NCBI GenBank assembly: GCA_048262255.1
Contig: JBLXFH010000002.1
Span: forward strand, 496,001-560,000
Direction of reading: 5' to 3'
DNA: 64,000 bases
From: JABMNT01 sp048262255
Lineage (GTDB): Bacteria; Pseudomonadota; Alphaproteobacteria; Rhodospirillales; Casp-alpha2
Shown here: one piece after another, positions 1-7,649 of the stretch
Layout of the letters: the number at the start of each line of letters is the position of its first letter
How positions within the stretch are numbered: the stretch's first letter is position 1
Position numbers and translations under genes: made by a program
Notes under the pieces: generated by a model
Seen by the model: only the letters and a program-made list of their open reading frames with translations
Told to the model about the DNA's origin: nothing
Database searches by the model: none

Positions 1-1
1 C

Positions 2-184
2 CAACCACAATCGAGCCAACAGTCTCAGAACACGGATTCGAGCGCCTATACCACGAACAACACGCTATCACATGATGCTAATCCGTTCGGCGGCACCCAA
101 TTTGATAGTGGTAATGGTCCGTACCAGCAAGGTGGAATGAGCCAACAACAGAGCTCGTTTTTTGGAAATTATCATAATCAATGA
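2..184 (+). CDS. C-terminal end of a Q/N/S-rich protein (partial)
   Basis: An open frame runs in from the left edge and stops at TGA 182-184, giving about 60 residues. It is very rich in Gln, Ser, Asn and Gly (for example SSQQSQNTDSS and GGMSQQQSS) and has no Lys or Arg, so it looks like a disordered low-complexity tail. Such tails occur on secreted proteins, conjugation and pilus proteins and some regulators, but the fragment shows no domain. The product cannot be named. The reading frame is inferred from its length and consistent composition. Confidence 0.45.
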   Translation, partial: QPQSSQQSQNTDSSAYTTNNTLSHDANPFGGTQFDSGNGPYQQGGMSQQQSSFFGNYHNQ

Positions 185-479
185 GCACCGCTTCCCGCAA
201 ATAATCCCCAATAGACTGAAGCCTTAACTAAACAACAGCAATACATTTCTCGGGAATTGATGTATTCCATTGCCATTCTTAACTGGGCCTCACAGTATCT
301 ACCTGAAAAATCGGTAAGTTGCCCAAAAGGTTTGACGTTATCAGCCAAAATTCTATATTCCCGCAAAGAACAGCGGAAGCGCCTATTTTCGTCAGCATCT
401 CGTCCGACAAACCGTAAGCTTTAATGTATCGACTACGCTGATATGGCTGGCTGAACGGGGATTGGGACATGACTGGCTG

Positions 480-779
480 TTAAGCGGGTTGCTGGCTGGT
501 TATACCTTCGAAGAAATAATCGATGATAAAACTCTCGAATGGCTCGAGGTTATGAACAGAGGCTGCCAGCCCAACCGCTCCAATTTCTCGAAATTGATGA
601 AGAACATCATGAAGCGTAGTTTCCTGGCTTTCTAAATTTAGAATGCCCGATTGGTGGACTTTTTTGCTAACACTTCTGGGCAGGCCATACTCCTCTAACT
701 GGTATATCAGCTGAGGCAAAAACGCATTCGCTCTAAATTCAAATTCCCTAATTTCGTCTGTAACCCAAGGTGACAGCGG
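480..779 (-). pseudogene. Decayed or truncated gene fragment, unknown product
   Basis: The minus frame is open from just after a stop at 780-782 to TAA at 480-482, about 99 codons. Only a TTG (717-719) could serve as a start inside it. The translation has well-formed helical segments (FLPQLIYQLEEYGLPRSVSKK and FESFIIDYFFEGI), so it was probably coding once and looks like the C-terminal end of a larger protein that lost its N-terminus. Downstream on the same strand (178-470) two further short frames look like pieces of a second broken gene (NVKPFGQLTDFSGRYCEAQL). I could not assign a family. Confidence 0.3.
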
Positions 780-964
780 TCATTAGTAAATCAGTTTTTG
801 TTTATCTGAAAATTATGACCGTTGCTGCGCAGCGAATTGCCATGGAAACCAAGGTATCATTTAGGTGGAAAGTGACCCAACTCGGTCATTTTACCTTTCT
901 TGAAAAAACAAACTACTTACAATTAATATCGTTCCATGCTCACAAAATTTGAAGAGAATTAAAA

Positions 965-1384
965 ATGATGGTTGGAGGGTTTCGTCGAATTTCACTCGTT
1001 GTGGCTATATTCTCTCTCACATTGACCGCAGGCTGCGGAATCTTTCCGTTTGAGCAGCAAAGGTTGAAAACAGAAGCAGATGTCGTGTTTCGCGTAGGTC
1101 AACCCACTACCACCGGTAAAAAATGGTCTCTGAGTAACTCCTTTGGAAAGCCCAGGAAATGTGACCAGTTGATCAAATCCGAAAGATGCCCTTCAGTTAT
1201 GTTTTCGGATGAAGTACGACGACAAACCGAAATCGCAAATTTGATAAAAGAATATGGTTGCACATGGAAAAGGGTGATGCGGAAATTGGATCAATGCTGT
1301 TTTGCGCAAATGATAGTTTCCTATTGCGTTCAATCTGACGGGATGATCAGTCGTCGGAACATTAACGTATGGGGCTATTGTTAA
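965..1384 (+). CDS. Small cysteine-rich lipoprotein, unknown function
   Basis: 139 residues. The N-terminus has a basic stretch (residues 6-8), a hydrophobic core and a lipobox LTAGC at about residues 20-24, so it is a predicted lipoprotein. A purine-rich GAAGAGA lies about 9 bases before the ATG. The mature part carries several cysteines (a CC pair, then YC and a C-terminal GYC), consistent with disulfides in the periplasm. No family was recognised. It stands alone, with 370 bases of non-coding DNA before the next gene, in an AT-rich stretch that looks acquired. Confidence 0.6.
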   Translation: MMVGGFRRISLVVAIFSLTLTAGCGIFPFEQQRLKTEADVVFRVGQPTTTGKKWSLSNSFGKPRKCDQLIKSERCPSVMFSDEVRRQTEIANLIKEYGCTWKRVMRKLDQCCFAQMIVSYCVQSDGMISRRNINVWGYC

Positions 1385-1754
1385 TTATTTTAGATTTAGC
1401 CTGATGGCCGTGTATGGCTAATGTCGCTCCTCGCAAGCTAACCAGTTTCGCGACCGTACCTCTGTGCCGGTAGGAGACATCAAGGGCGTGTGTGGCGGTC
1501 ATAACCGGACGCGTACATTTTGTGTTCACTAAGCGGGCAACAGGTGTCCACTTAACTTAGGTGGACAATACTCTCTAAGATAGATACACTTGAGGGATAT
1601 CAATCAAAACTCTTTGAAAAACAAGCTAGGTATTAACGACAACGCGATTGGTATCCATAAAAAATTCGCTTTAGATTTTTCGTAATTGCCGAAAAAAAAT
1701 TCCTACGCATTAATGTAGTTTCTAAAGATGCTAGACTAGTAGGAGGAAGTTTCG
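1385..1754. other. 370-base intergenic region upstream of the binding-protein gene
   Basis: No convincing gene in any frame. It holds a 23-base near-perfect palindrome (1545-1567, annotated separately), A/T-rich runs around 1650-1720 that suit a promoter, and a strong ribosome binding site AGGAGGAAG at 1740-1748 just before the ATG at 1755. I see no clear -35/-10 pair that I would defend. Confidence 0.5.
1545..1567. promoter_or_regulatory. 23-base palindrome, candidate operator
   Basis: Arms TGTCCAC and GTGGACA are separated by 9 bases, and most of the spacer is self-complementary too (TAA/TTA around a central C), leaving only one wobble pair. It lies about 190 bases upstream of the cysteine-tailed binding-protein gene. 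A dimeric repressor site is the simplest reading. A leftover insertion-sequence end is an alternative. Confidence 0.4.
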
Positions 1755-3062
1755 ATGAAAGTGTCGAGACGAAAGGCGCTGCAGATCGGCGCGGCGGCAT
1801 CTGTTGCTATTATGGCACCTAGAGTACTGACGGCCCGCGCCGAATTCAACAACGAACCCAAAGGTTCCTCCGTAACTCTTGGGGCCATTTCGCCGCAAAC
1901 AGGGCCTTTTGCCCACGAAGGCTCCGAGGCGCTTCGCGGATTCACTCTCGCGGTCCGACACATAAATGACGGTGGTGGAGGCATGCTCGAAACCTTCGGT
2001 AGATCGAACAGGTCGGGCAGTGGTATTCTAGGAAAGAAAATCGAATGGGTGTCGGGCGACAGCCAAAGCAAGCCGGATGCCGCTCGGGCCTCCGCGAAGG
2101 GGCTCGTCGAAAAAGACGGTGCCGTGGCCTGTTTTGGCGGTAGCGCCATTGGGGTGACGCTCGCAATGCAATCTTATTTCTCTGACGCCGGTATTTCCTA
2201 CTTTCCTGGCACCATGAACGGTTTGCGGTTTACAAGTCAATTCACCTATCGTTTCGCCATGACGGGACCGGTCGCCACGTCGAGCGTTTTAACCTACCTA
2301 GAAAAACAACATTCTAGCGAGATACGATTTGCCACCCTCGTAGCACCGTATTCTTACGGATGGGCCATGGCTGATCAAATGGAGAGTGCCTCTCTATACC
2401 GGGGCTGGGAGAATGTGGGGCGAGCAACGGTTGCATTAGGCTCGAGCGAAGCAACGGACGTGCTCTCCTTCCTCAAGGAAAAACGTCCGGATGTCTTGCT
2501 AATTGCGTCAGCAAGTGAGCATACCGCGAAGGCCCTTTCGGACCTGGCACCGTTTATCAGGAATAAAGGAATCCAAATAGCAACACCGGTTATTGATCGA
2601 CGTTTGATCGCTTTGACTGGTGAAAACGGCGCAGATATCGTGGGCGCTTCGGATTGGGCCATGGTTCAGCACCACGTCGGCGCCGCCGAGTTTCAAAGTG
2701 CTTATGGGAATTTCCATGGTTTCCCACCTTCGCCCGACGCCTACATCGCATACGCTCAGGTCCTACTGTACTCTGACGCGGTTGAGCGAGCCGGAAGCTT
2801 TCACCCCGAGGCGGTACGAGAGGCGTTGGAAGAATATAAGTTCAGCGGCCTTGGTTGCGGTTCCGCTCGGATGTCGGACTACCACGAACTTGAAAAGCCC
2901 ATCATAATCGCGCGGATTACGGGGAGAATGGGCAGTTGGGAGGACGCCATTGAAGTATTGGATATCTGTCCATCTTGCGGCGTAAGTGCACCAGAAACCT
3001 GTTCGCAACAAGCCTGTGCGCAAGGATACTGCTGCAAGGACGGAAAATGCGTTAAATGCTGA
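1755..3062 (+). CDS. Tat-exported LivJ-type substrate-binding protein with Cys-rich tail
   Basis: 435 residues, strong SD AGGAGGAAG six bases upstream. The N-terminus has a twin-arginine motif (SRRKAL, Arg5-Arg6), a hydrophobic core and an ARA cleavage site, so folded export by Tat is predicted. The body is a type 1 periplasmic binding fold of the branched-chain amino acid/urea class (VTLGAISPQTGPFAHEG near the start; GGSAIGVTLAMQSYF; PDAYIAYAQVLLYSDAV near the end). No permease or ATPase gene is nearby, so it may be a sensor or solute presenter rather than a transporter part. The last 31 residues (405-435) hold eight cysteines (CPSC, TC, AC, CC, KC, KC), which is not usual for the family. 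The next gene is coupled to it. Confidence 0.75.
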   Translation: MKVSRRKALQIGAAASVAIMAPRVLTARAEFNNEPKGSSVTLGAISPQTGPFAHEGSEALRGFTLAVRHINDGGGGMLETFGRSNRSGSGILGKKIEWVSGDSQSKPDAARASAKGLVEKDGAVACFGGSAIGVTLAMQSYFSDAGISYFPGTMNGLRFTSQFTYRFAMTGPVATSSVLTYLEKQHSSEIRFATLVAPYSYGWAMADQMESASLYRGWENVGRATVALGSSEATDVLSFLKEKRPDVLLIASASEHTAKALSDLAPFIRNKGIQIATPVIDRRLIALTGENGADIVGASDWAMVQHHVGAAEFQSAYGNFHGFPPSPDAYIAYAQVLLYSDAVERAGSFHPEAVREALEEYKFSGLGCGSARMSDYHELEKPIIIARITGRMGSWEDAIEVLDICPSCGVSAPETCSQQACAQGYCCKDGKCVKC

Positions 3063-3071
3063 GGTGCTAGC

Positions 3072-3839
3072 ATGGACTTTCGGAATCCCTATCTGTTGTT
3101 TCTGGCTGTACCAGGTTTCGTTGCGCTCTTCGCGGCCAATTTCGTGAGCGATTTCCCAGAAATACGCGACTCCCAACTACCGTTCGTTTACTTCATACTC
3201 TCTGTTTTCAGCTTGGCGCCGCCAATGTTCGTCGCTTGGGCGTGGGCAAAATACACCAAGACACAGCTTTCGCTGCATAGTGTTCTTAGGAGCGGGGTGT
3301 TCATTTTGTCGACGAGCGCGTTCGCACTGGTAGTCGGCTTGATTGTCGGGATTACACATACAACCGATATTCTCTCACGGAGCCTGAGGGCGGTGATTGG
3401 GCAGGACATTATCCCGATCTACAGCCACAATGAGCTCGTTCGGGAGCTGTTCTCCCGAATGAGTTCCGAGCAGTTTCTTGATGGACGGTTTTCGGCCGCC
3501 CGTAGCGATCCATGGGGAATCTTGCCACGAAAGCCCTTCAATGCGAACAACAGATATGCTCGTATTGCAATGAACGACATGGAGGGTGCCTACGAGGGGG
3601 TGGTCGTCGCCTATCATAGCGGAACCGACACTCCACAGGTTTACCTCAGCCCCGCGTGTAGGATCGCGAAAAACGATGATCTGACCGTTGTGCAGGGAGC
3701 CGGTGTTTGGTTGAACCTAGAGCGTGCGATTTCCGTTGAAATAATCGACGCGCGTTGCGCGCCCTGCGCGACGGCGCACGAAACCCTGAATGGTCGCGTC
3801 GGCGGAAAACACTGTCCCTACGACACTTACAAACCTTGA
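3072..3839 (+). CDS. Membrane protein with periplasmic or cytoplasmic C-terminal domain, unknown
   Basis: 255 residues. It starts 9 bases after the stop of the binding-protein gene, with GAGGTG overlapping that stop as SD, so the two are likely co-translated. Three hydrophobic segments (about residues 9-24, 36-58 and 75-97) are followed by a soluble domain of about 150 residues ending with four cysteines (CAPC and HC within the last 30 residues). No family was recognised. Because both partners end in cysteine-bearing regions, a physical complex or a disulfide/metal link is possible, but this is inference. Confidence 0.6.
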   Translation: MDFRNPYLLFLAVPGFVALFAANFVSDFPEIRDSQLPFVYFILSVFSLAPPMFVAWAWAKYTKTQLSLHSVLRSGVFILSTSAFALVVGLIVGITHTTDILSRSLRAVIGQDIIPIYSHNELVRELFSRMSSEQFLDGRFSAARSDPWGILPRKPFNANNRYARIAMNDMEGAYEGVVVAYHSGTDTPQVYLSPACRIAKNDDLTVVQGAGVWLNLERAISVEIIDARCAPCATAHETLNGRVGGKHCPYDTYKP

Positions 3840-4006
3840 GTTCGAGGCATTCCCTCCAATAACATCGACAGTTGCGACGGGCTTAATATCAGTTTGCCAT
3901 CAGCACTTGAAGGCCAAACGAAGTGCCCGCGTTGTTAGCGTCCGGCCTTACCCACCTTACATCATGAGCGTCCGCCGTGCCACCTCTCGACGGCCTGACG
4001 ATATCA

Positions 4007-4032
4007 CATTACGCTCAGGACTGAGCGTAATG
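4007..4032. terminator. Perfect 11-bp hairpin between convergent genes
   Basis: CATTACGCTCA and TGAGCGTAATG pair perfectly around a GGAC loop. It lies between the plus-strand gene ending at 3839 and the leftward phage-like block ending at 4057, so a bidirectional transcription barrier is plausible, although no clear T-run follows on either strand. Fifteen bases of it (ACATTACGCTCAGGA) recur with one change at 9389-9403, the end of the other leftward block. Confidence 0.4.
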
Positions 4033-4056
4033 CCAGAGCAGCGGATTGCAACCTGA

Positions 4057-4509
4057 CTATCTAAACGCTCGCCTGAAAGCGTCCTTCAACTTGTAGAAAA
4101 GCCGGGTCAGCGCCGGGGTGAAGACCAACATATAAAAAAATGCCATCGCGGCCCGTTCTGAGCTGTAGACAACGTCCCACTTGATGTTCATGGCGTTCAG
4201 GCGGTCGGCAATATCCTGCGCTTCATCCCCACTGGTTGCGCCCGGAAGCGAAAGCCGGAATGACCGTACATCTTTAAACAAGCTCAGGCGTCCCGGCGTT
4301 GCGGTTTCGGTCGAGTATTCGAACCTGCCCGGTAGGTCTCTCAATTCCAGCCAGTACCCGCGCTGAAGGTGTGAGGATCTAGCCTCAAACCTGTACGTTG
4401 CCCGCTCTTGGGTGTGGGGGTAGTCACGCGCCGGGATAACGGTCTTGCCAGTCCGCACCTCTCGCACGGAACAGGGTAGAATAATGGTGTTGGTTTGGAC
4501 TTCGGGCAT
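4057..4509 (-). CDS. Hypothetical phage-element protein
   Basis: 150 residues, ATG at 4509 with GGAG about 6-10 bases upstream. The N-terminal two thirds are a mostly beta, polar domain (RYWLELRDLPGRF-like strands). The C-terminus holds one hydrophobic segment (MAFFYMLVFTPALTRLFY) followed by basic residues, so it may be membrane-attached. It is the last gene of a leftward block of small genes (5676 to 4057) typical of accessory modules in alphaproteobacterial prophages. No family recognised. Confidence 0.6.
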   Translation of the reverse strand: MPEVQTNTIILPCSVREVRTGKTVIPARDYPHTQERATYRFEARSSHLQRGYWLELRDLPGRFEYSTETATPGRLSLFKDVRSFRLSLPGATSGDEAQDIADRLNAMNIKWDVVYSSERAAMAFFYMLVFTPALTRLFYKLKDAFRRAFR

Positions 4510-4518
4510 TAAAGGCTC

Positions 4519-4587
4519 CTAACTTCTGAAATTCGCAGCCACATGCAAAGCCGTCATGATTGCGATGAAAACGACTAGCTTTGTCAT
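4519..4587 (-). CDS. Possible 22-residue membrane peptide
   Basis: A short frame, MTKLVVFIAIMTALHVAANF..., fits exactly between the stop at 4593 and the start at 4509. It has a lysine followed by a hydrophobic stretch long enough to span a membrane. It begins 5 bases after the upstream stop, so it could be translated by coupling. The evidence is only position and composition. Confidence 0.25.
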   Translation of the reverse strand: MTKLVVFIAIMTALHVAANFRS

Positions 4588-4592
4588 GGCGA

Positions 4593-5330
4593 TTACGCGG
4601 CACTCCGCTTCATGGAAATGATGCGCTGATAGACCTTCGGCATGGGTTCGATATTCGTTAAACCCTCAAGGTCAGCAATAAGAGCCACGGCGGCTTCCTC
4701 AAGGATGTCTTCCGGTCCATCAACAACGACCAATTCATCAACAGAAAGCCCCGCCTTGATCGCCAACCCGTCTAGTGTCCGGGCCGGGGTCGCGATTATC
4801 TGATCCTTGATGTCTGTCAGAGTGCGAGTCAGCGCATTAAATTCATCATCCGGCAAATCCCTATGGACGGTCTCGCAATCAATCATGCCCGCCACTAATT
4901 GGCTGTAGAGGTCGCATATAGTCTCATCGCCCTGCCCGGTTGGCATAACAGCCAACGCATGCACAATGCCAATCAGTGTTTGGAACACATCCCCGCTATG
5001 AAGGTCGAACCCTTGGCTTACCAGCCAGCCCAATTTCAACGCGGCCTCTTTTGGTGAATTGACCGGGGCGGCAAGGACGCGATCAAATGCCGCAACGTTG
5101 CAATCCGCTAATTTGCTATAGACCGGCTCAGTTCCATCGTGGGCGCTCATAGCAAGTGCGCTGGCCTCGAATGCGTCCAGTTCGCTTTGCAAGGTGGTCT
5201 GGGGCTGGTCTGGGGCTGTAATAGCTTTCACCAGCGCCGCGCGGGCTTCTGTGTCCATGACCTGATAAACGCCTTTCAGGCGCGCCGGGATTTCGGACTC
5301 GGTAATCGTGTTTTGCTTCGTCATTTTCAT
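4593..5330 (-). CDS. Hypothetical protein of mobile-element block
   Basis: 245 residues, mostly alpha-helical and acidic, with no signal peptide or membrane segment. Its ATG (5330) overlaps the stop of the 57-residue gene upstream (ATGA arrangement), indicating translational coupling; a second ATG two codons on is also possible. Acidic helical proteins of this kind are often found next to small regulators in alphaproteobacterial integrated elements. I recognise no catalytic motif. It is in a block of at least four leftward genes under the divergent control region at 5711-5785. Confidence 0.6.
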   Translation of the reverse strand: MKMTKQNTITESEIPARLKGVYQVMDTEARAALVKAITAPDQPQTTLQSELDAFEASALAMSAHDGTEPVYSKLADCNVAAFDRVLAAPVNSPKEAALKLGWLVSQGFDLHSGDVFQTLIGIVHALAVMPTGQGDETICDLYSQLVAGMIDCETVHRDLPDDEFNALTRTLTDIKDQIIATPARTLDGLAIKAGLSVDELVVVDGPEDILEEAAVALIADLEGLTNIEPMPKVYQRIISMKRSAA

Positions 5331-5500
5331 TGCTCCGTTTCCTTGGTGTCGTTGGTTTCAATCTTGCTGCGGGACGTCGCGGTCCCCTGCTCCCATGCTG
5401 CGGACATAGCCTTGATCTCGCGGGCCGTGCGGAACGACGCCACGGCCTGAGCGCGGCGCTGCGTATGGGCAAGCAACTGGCGAACGGTCGGGGCGGCCAT
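5327..5500 (-). CDS. 57-residue basic helical protein
   Basis: A short gene running from ATG 5500 to TGA at 5327. The start overlaps the previous stop (TGATG) and its stop overlaps the next start (ATGA), so three consecutive genes are locked by coupling. The product is basic and helical (RQLLAHTQRRAQAVASFRTAR near the N-terminus), which would suit nucleic-acid or protein binding. The overlaps on both sides are the main reason for calling it real. Confidence 0.55.
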   Translation of the reverse strand: MAAPTVRQLLAHTQRRAQAVASFRTAREIKAMSAAWEQGTATSRSKIETNDTKETEQ

Positions 5501-5676
5501 CAGAGACCGCCACCGTTTATATTGCTGTTGATGTACTGGTCCCTGAAGGTGCGGCGCGGCTGTTTGGCCTCTTGCGCCCGAATGCCTGCCAACTCAGCGA
5601 GCAACTTTTGGAAGTCTGCGTCTTGCTCTGCCTGGGGCTTTTCGCCATATGCCTTCATGTTTTCAATGATTGTCAT
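5500..5676 (-). CDS. 58-residue helical protein, first gene of leftward block
   Basis: Start taken at the ATG giving MTIIENMKAYG, preceded by GAGG at a workable distance. An upstream in-frame TTG/ATG would run into the operator repeats and is less likely. The product is charged and helical, with a flexible Gly-rich end. Its stop overlaps the next start (TGATG). It is divergent from the XRE regulator at 5784, with the shared control region between them. Confidence 0.5.
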   Translation of the reverse strand: MTIIENMKAYGEKPQAEQDADFQKLLAELAGIRAQEAKQPRRTFRDQYINSNINGGGL

Positions 5677-5710
5677 AACGCCCTCGGTTTGTGATTGTTT
5701 ATTGTCTTTA

Positions 5711-5785
5711 TATGAACTATTATTGTTCACATAAGGACAAAAAGTCAACAATTATTATTCACATATGGACGAAAATTGTTCACAT
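5711..5785. promoter_or_regulatory. Three phased operator repeats between divergent genes
   Basis: TTGTTCACAT (5723-5732), TTATTCACAT (5755-5764) and TTGTTCACAT (5776-5785) are direct repeats 32 and 21 bases apart, close to three and two helical turns. The first also faces a partial inverted copy (TATGAAC at 5711-5717). The third runs into the start codon of the XRE gene. The layout suggests autoregulation by that protein and control of both directions. Confidence 0.55.
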
Positions 5786-6020
5786 GATAACAGGCTCACA
5801 AATACGAATGGCTCGCGGACATTTAAATTGGTCAACTAAAGAACTGGCTGAGAATGCCGGTGTAGGTATTTCAACTGTTCGTAGGATGGAATCTGTGGAT
5901 GGTGTCCCGCCCTCATCAGGAACAAATCTCGATGCAGTACAGAAAGCCCTAGAGGGCGCCGGAGTGGTCTTTGTAGACGCCAATGGCTTAGGGCCGGGGG
6001 TGAGGTTGAGAGAAAGATGA
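5784..6020 (+). CDS. XRE-family helix-turn-helix regulator
   Basis: 78 residues from ATG 5784 (MITGSQIRMARG). The HTH_3 fold is clear: IRMARGHLNWSTKELAENAG, then VGISTVRRME as recognition helix, and a C-terminal beta strand (GAGVVFVDANG) common in the short alphaproteobacterial form of this family. It probably binds the three repeats overlapping its own start and controls the divergent small genes. The longer upstream frame is rejected because it would read through the operators. Its stop overlaps the next start (ATGA). Confidence 0.75.
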   Translation: MITGSQIRMARGHLNWSTKELAENAGVGISTVRRMESVDGVPPSSGTNLDAVQKALEGAGVVFVDANGLGPGVRLRER

Positions 6021-6559
6021 GTGGCCAATGGCCTCAATGGCTACTATTTATTTGGAACTTTCAAACTTTGGTTGTCGGCATATTTGCAACTGGTGTTGCT
6101 TTCGTAACGGCAATCATTATTTATCGCTCTGCGACAATTCCAATTGAGACCCAAAAGGAAAAGGAGGCTAGAGACCAACAACGCTTCTTGCGCCTTCAAA
6201 GCTTAGTTTTATCTGAAGAATACAAACTTATAAGCAAAAGGGCTCGAGGGATTGAAGGAACTGTGACAGTACACAAAGCCTCAAATGCTTCGGTATCTGA
6301 CGTAACCAAATCAAGGATGAAGCTCGAAGTTCCACAAGCCACACGTGATTGGCATTATTTATCCCTTCTGCCTGAAGAAGTGGCACGCAAATGCCTAACG
6401 ATAAACGCCATGATCGAGGATCACAATTTTGATATTGAACGGGCTGGCGGCGCGTTTGGTGATGATAATTTTGGTAGACTAATTCAGAGACGAGCCAATT
6501 CTATCAGCAAAACAGCCGAAGAAGTTAGTGCTAAACTATCTAGCTTTGAGATTGCCTAA
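6017..6559 (+). CDS. Single-span membrane protein with coiled coil
   Basis: 180 residues, coupled to the XRE gene by a 4-base overlap. Residues about 18-37 form one hydrophobic helix (TLVVGIFATGVAFVTAIIIY), followed by a charged heptad-like stretch (ETQKEKEARDQQRFLRLQ) and a helical soluble domain. Membrane-anchored partners of this type accompany small regulators in accessory modules, but no family or catalytic motif was found. Co-transcription with the regulator is likely. Confidence 0.6.
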   Translation: MSGQWPQWLLFIWNFQTLVVGIFATGVAFVTAIIIYRSATIPIETQKEKEARDQQRFLRLQSLVLSEEYKLISKRARGIEGTVTVHKASNASVSDVTKSRMKLEVPQATRDWHYLSLLPEEVARKCLTINAMIEDHNFDIERAGGAFGDDNFGRLIQRRANSISKTAEEVSAKLSSFEIA

Positions 6560-6962
6560 ATTCACATAGAAAGCGTACGGCGTCCTAAACCTTACCATTT
6601 CCGTATCAAGACTTGCGCTATTCGGTTTTAGCCATCCCCGGCGCATAATATCAAACTCTCTAAAAGGCAAGAAAGCTACAAGTTGCTGTAAAAGCAGCAA
6701 TCTTAGGAATAACCGCGCCGAATTTATTTTGCGTCCACATCACCTTTGCAGTGCCATCAATGTTTCTATAAAATGTATAGGTTTCGGACGTTTTCTGCGG
6801 GTAGACAACAAGAACTGAAATCGCATCTTCTGTCTTTCCGAGAGGAATTACGTAACGTTACGGGAAACAGCTATGTTTAACCGGAAAACGTAAGCCGCTA
6901 TTCACGCTTCACACATTGGTTCGTCTTTAAAACAGGACAAACTAATGAGGGACATTTGAGGC
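6560..6962. other. 403-base region without an intact gene
   Basis: It contains a decayed minus-strand reading frame (6660-6857, annotated) and, at the right, the promoter area for the gene at 6963. A GAGG SD lies at 6946-6949. I see no RNA gene or repeat here. Confidence 0.5.
6660..6857 (-). pseudogene. C-terminal remnant of a lost gene
   Basis: The minus frame is open for 66 codons from just after a stop and ends at TAG 6660-6662, with no start codon. The translation has a regular beta pattern with sensible composition (ISVLVVYPQKTSETYTFY; MWTQNKFGAVIPKIAAF), very unlike noise. It reads as the end of a secreted or virion-type protein whose front has been deleted. Family unknown. Confidence 0.35.
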
Positions 6963-7580
6963 ATGACTGGATCGCTGTCGTCCAATTTAAACACCGTCCA
7001 AACTCAGGTTCCCAAAGTCATCAAAAACCTGCACAGCCGGGCCGACTACGCAAAAAATCAGTTGGTGCAGAAGGTTGCCTCATTGCTCGCTGATTACGAC
7101 ACGGCCCTGAAAGCCTTCGCGGCAAAAAAATCCCCGACAAACATTGAGTGCGCCGCACTGCAAAGCCAAATAACGTCGGATATTCTGCCGCAAATATCGT
7201 CCCTGTTTGATCAGAACGTGGCGATGGCAAAAATGGGACAATTGAACACCGCGCGGACCATCATGCCAAAAGTTGCGAAAGCCGAAAATCGCCTTCTTAC
7301 CGAGCTGAAAGAGGCTTGCGAACACTTGGTCGCTGCGCTCGGAGCATTAACCGCAACCTCTTATATACCACCGGATACGCGCTCTACACAATCGTTGCCC
7401 TCAGGTCTGCCAGATAACCCAGAACCGATATTCGCAATTGAAAACACATCGGAGCCGCCACCAGCGCTCGATTTCAGCGCCTACAAAGCAGAAACAATCG
7501 ACATTAGCCCCTTCGACCCCCACGGCGACGCCGGTGAAACCAAAGCAACCATCTATGTGAAGACGGAGAGCACGACATGA
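6963..7580 (+). CDS. Hypothetical helical phage-element protein
   Basis: 205 residues, ATG after GAGGGACATTTGAGGC, so an SD is present. Residues 1-125 are predicted helical (long Leu/Ala/Gln segments), and residues 130-205 are Pro/Asp-rich and probably flexible. It has no signal peptide or membrane span. It lies 69 bases before the 561-residue gene, with a hairpin between them that may separate or attenuate transcription. No family recognised. Confidence 0.55.
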   Translation: MTGSLSSNLNTVQTQVPKVIKNLHSRADYAKNQLVQKVASLLADYDTALKAFAAKKSPTNIECAALQSQITSDILPQISSLFDQNVAMAKMGQLNTARTIMPKVAKAENRLLTELKEACEHLVAALGALTATSYIPPDTRSTQSLPSGLPDNPEPIFAIENTSEPPPALDFSAYKAETIDISPFDPHGDAGETKATIYVKTESTT

Positions 7581-7624
7581 CACGGATCTCAATTCTTACT
7601 ACCCGCCGTGGTGCCTGCCAGAAT

Positions 7625-7648
7625 GCGGCCCTTCCGCAAGGGGGCCGC
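7625..7648 (+). terminator. GC-rich hairpin overlapping the next gene's SD
   Basis: GCGGCCCTT (7625-7633) pairs with AAGGG(GG)CCGC (7638-7648) around CCGC, with a two-base bulge. The following TGTGTTT is only mildly T-rich, so it is a weak terminator at best. The 3' arm contains AAGGGGG, which is the best SD for a GTG start at 7650, so folding would also hide the ribosome site. Confidence 0.4.
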
Positions 7649-7649
7649 T

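Noticed and set aside
770..952. 60-codon plus frame before the lipoprotein gene
   Set aside because: No SD, aromatic-rich random composition and no family signal; not listed.
3790..4056. 88-codon plus frame after the membrane gene
   Set aside because: It overlaps the end of the previous gene in another frame and spans the hairpin; composition is unconvincing.
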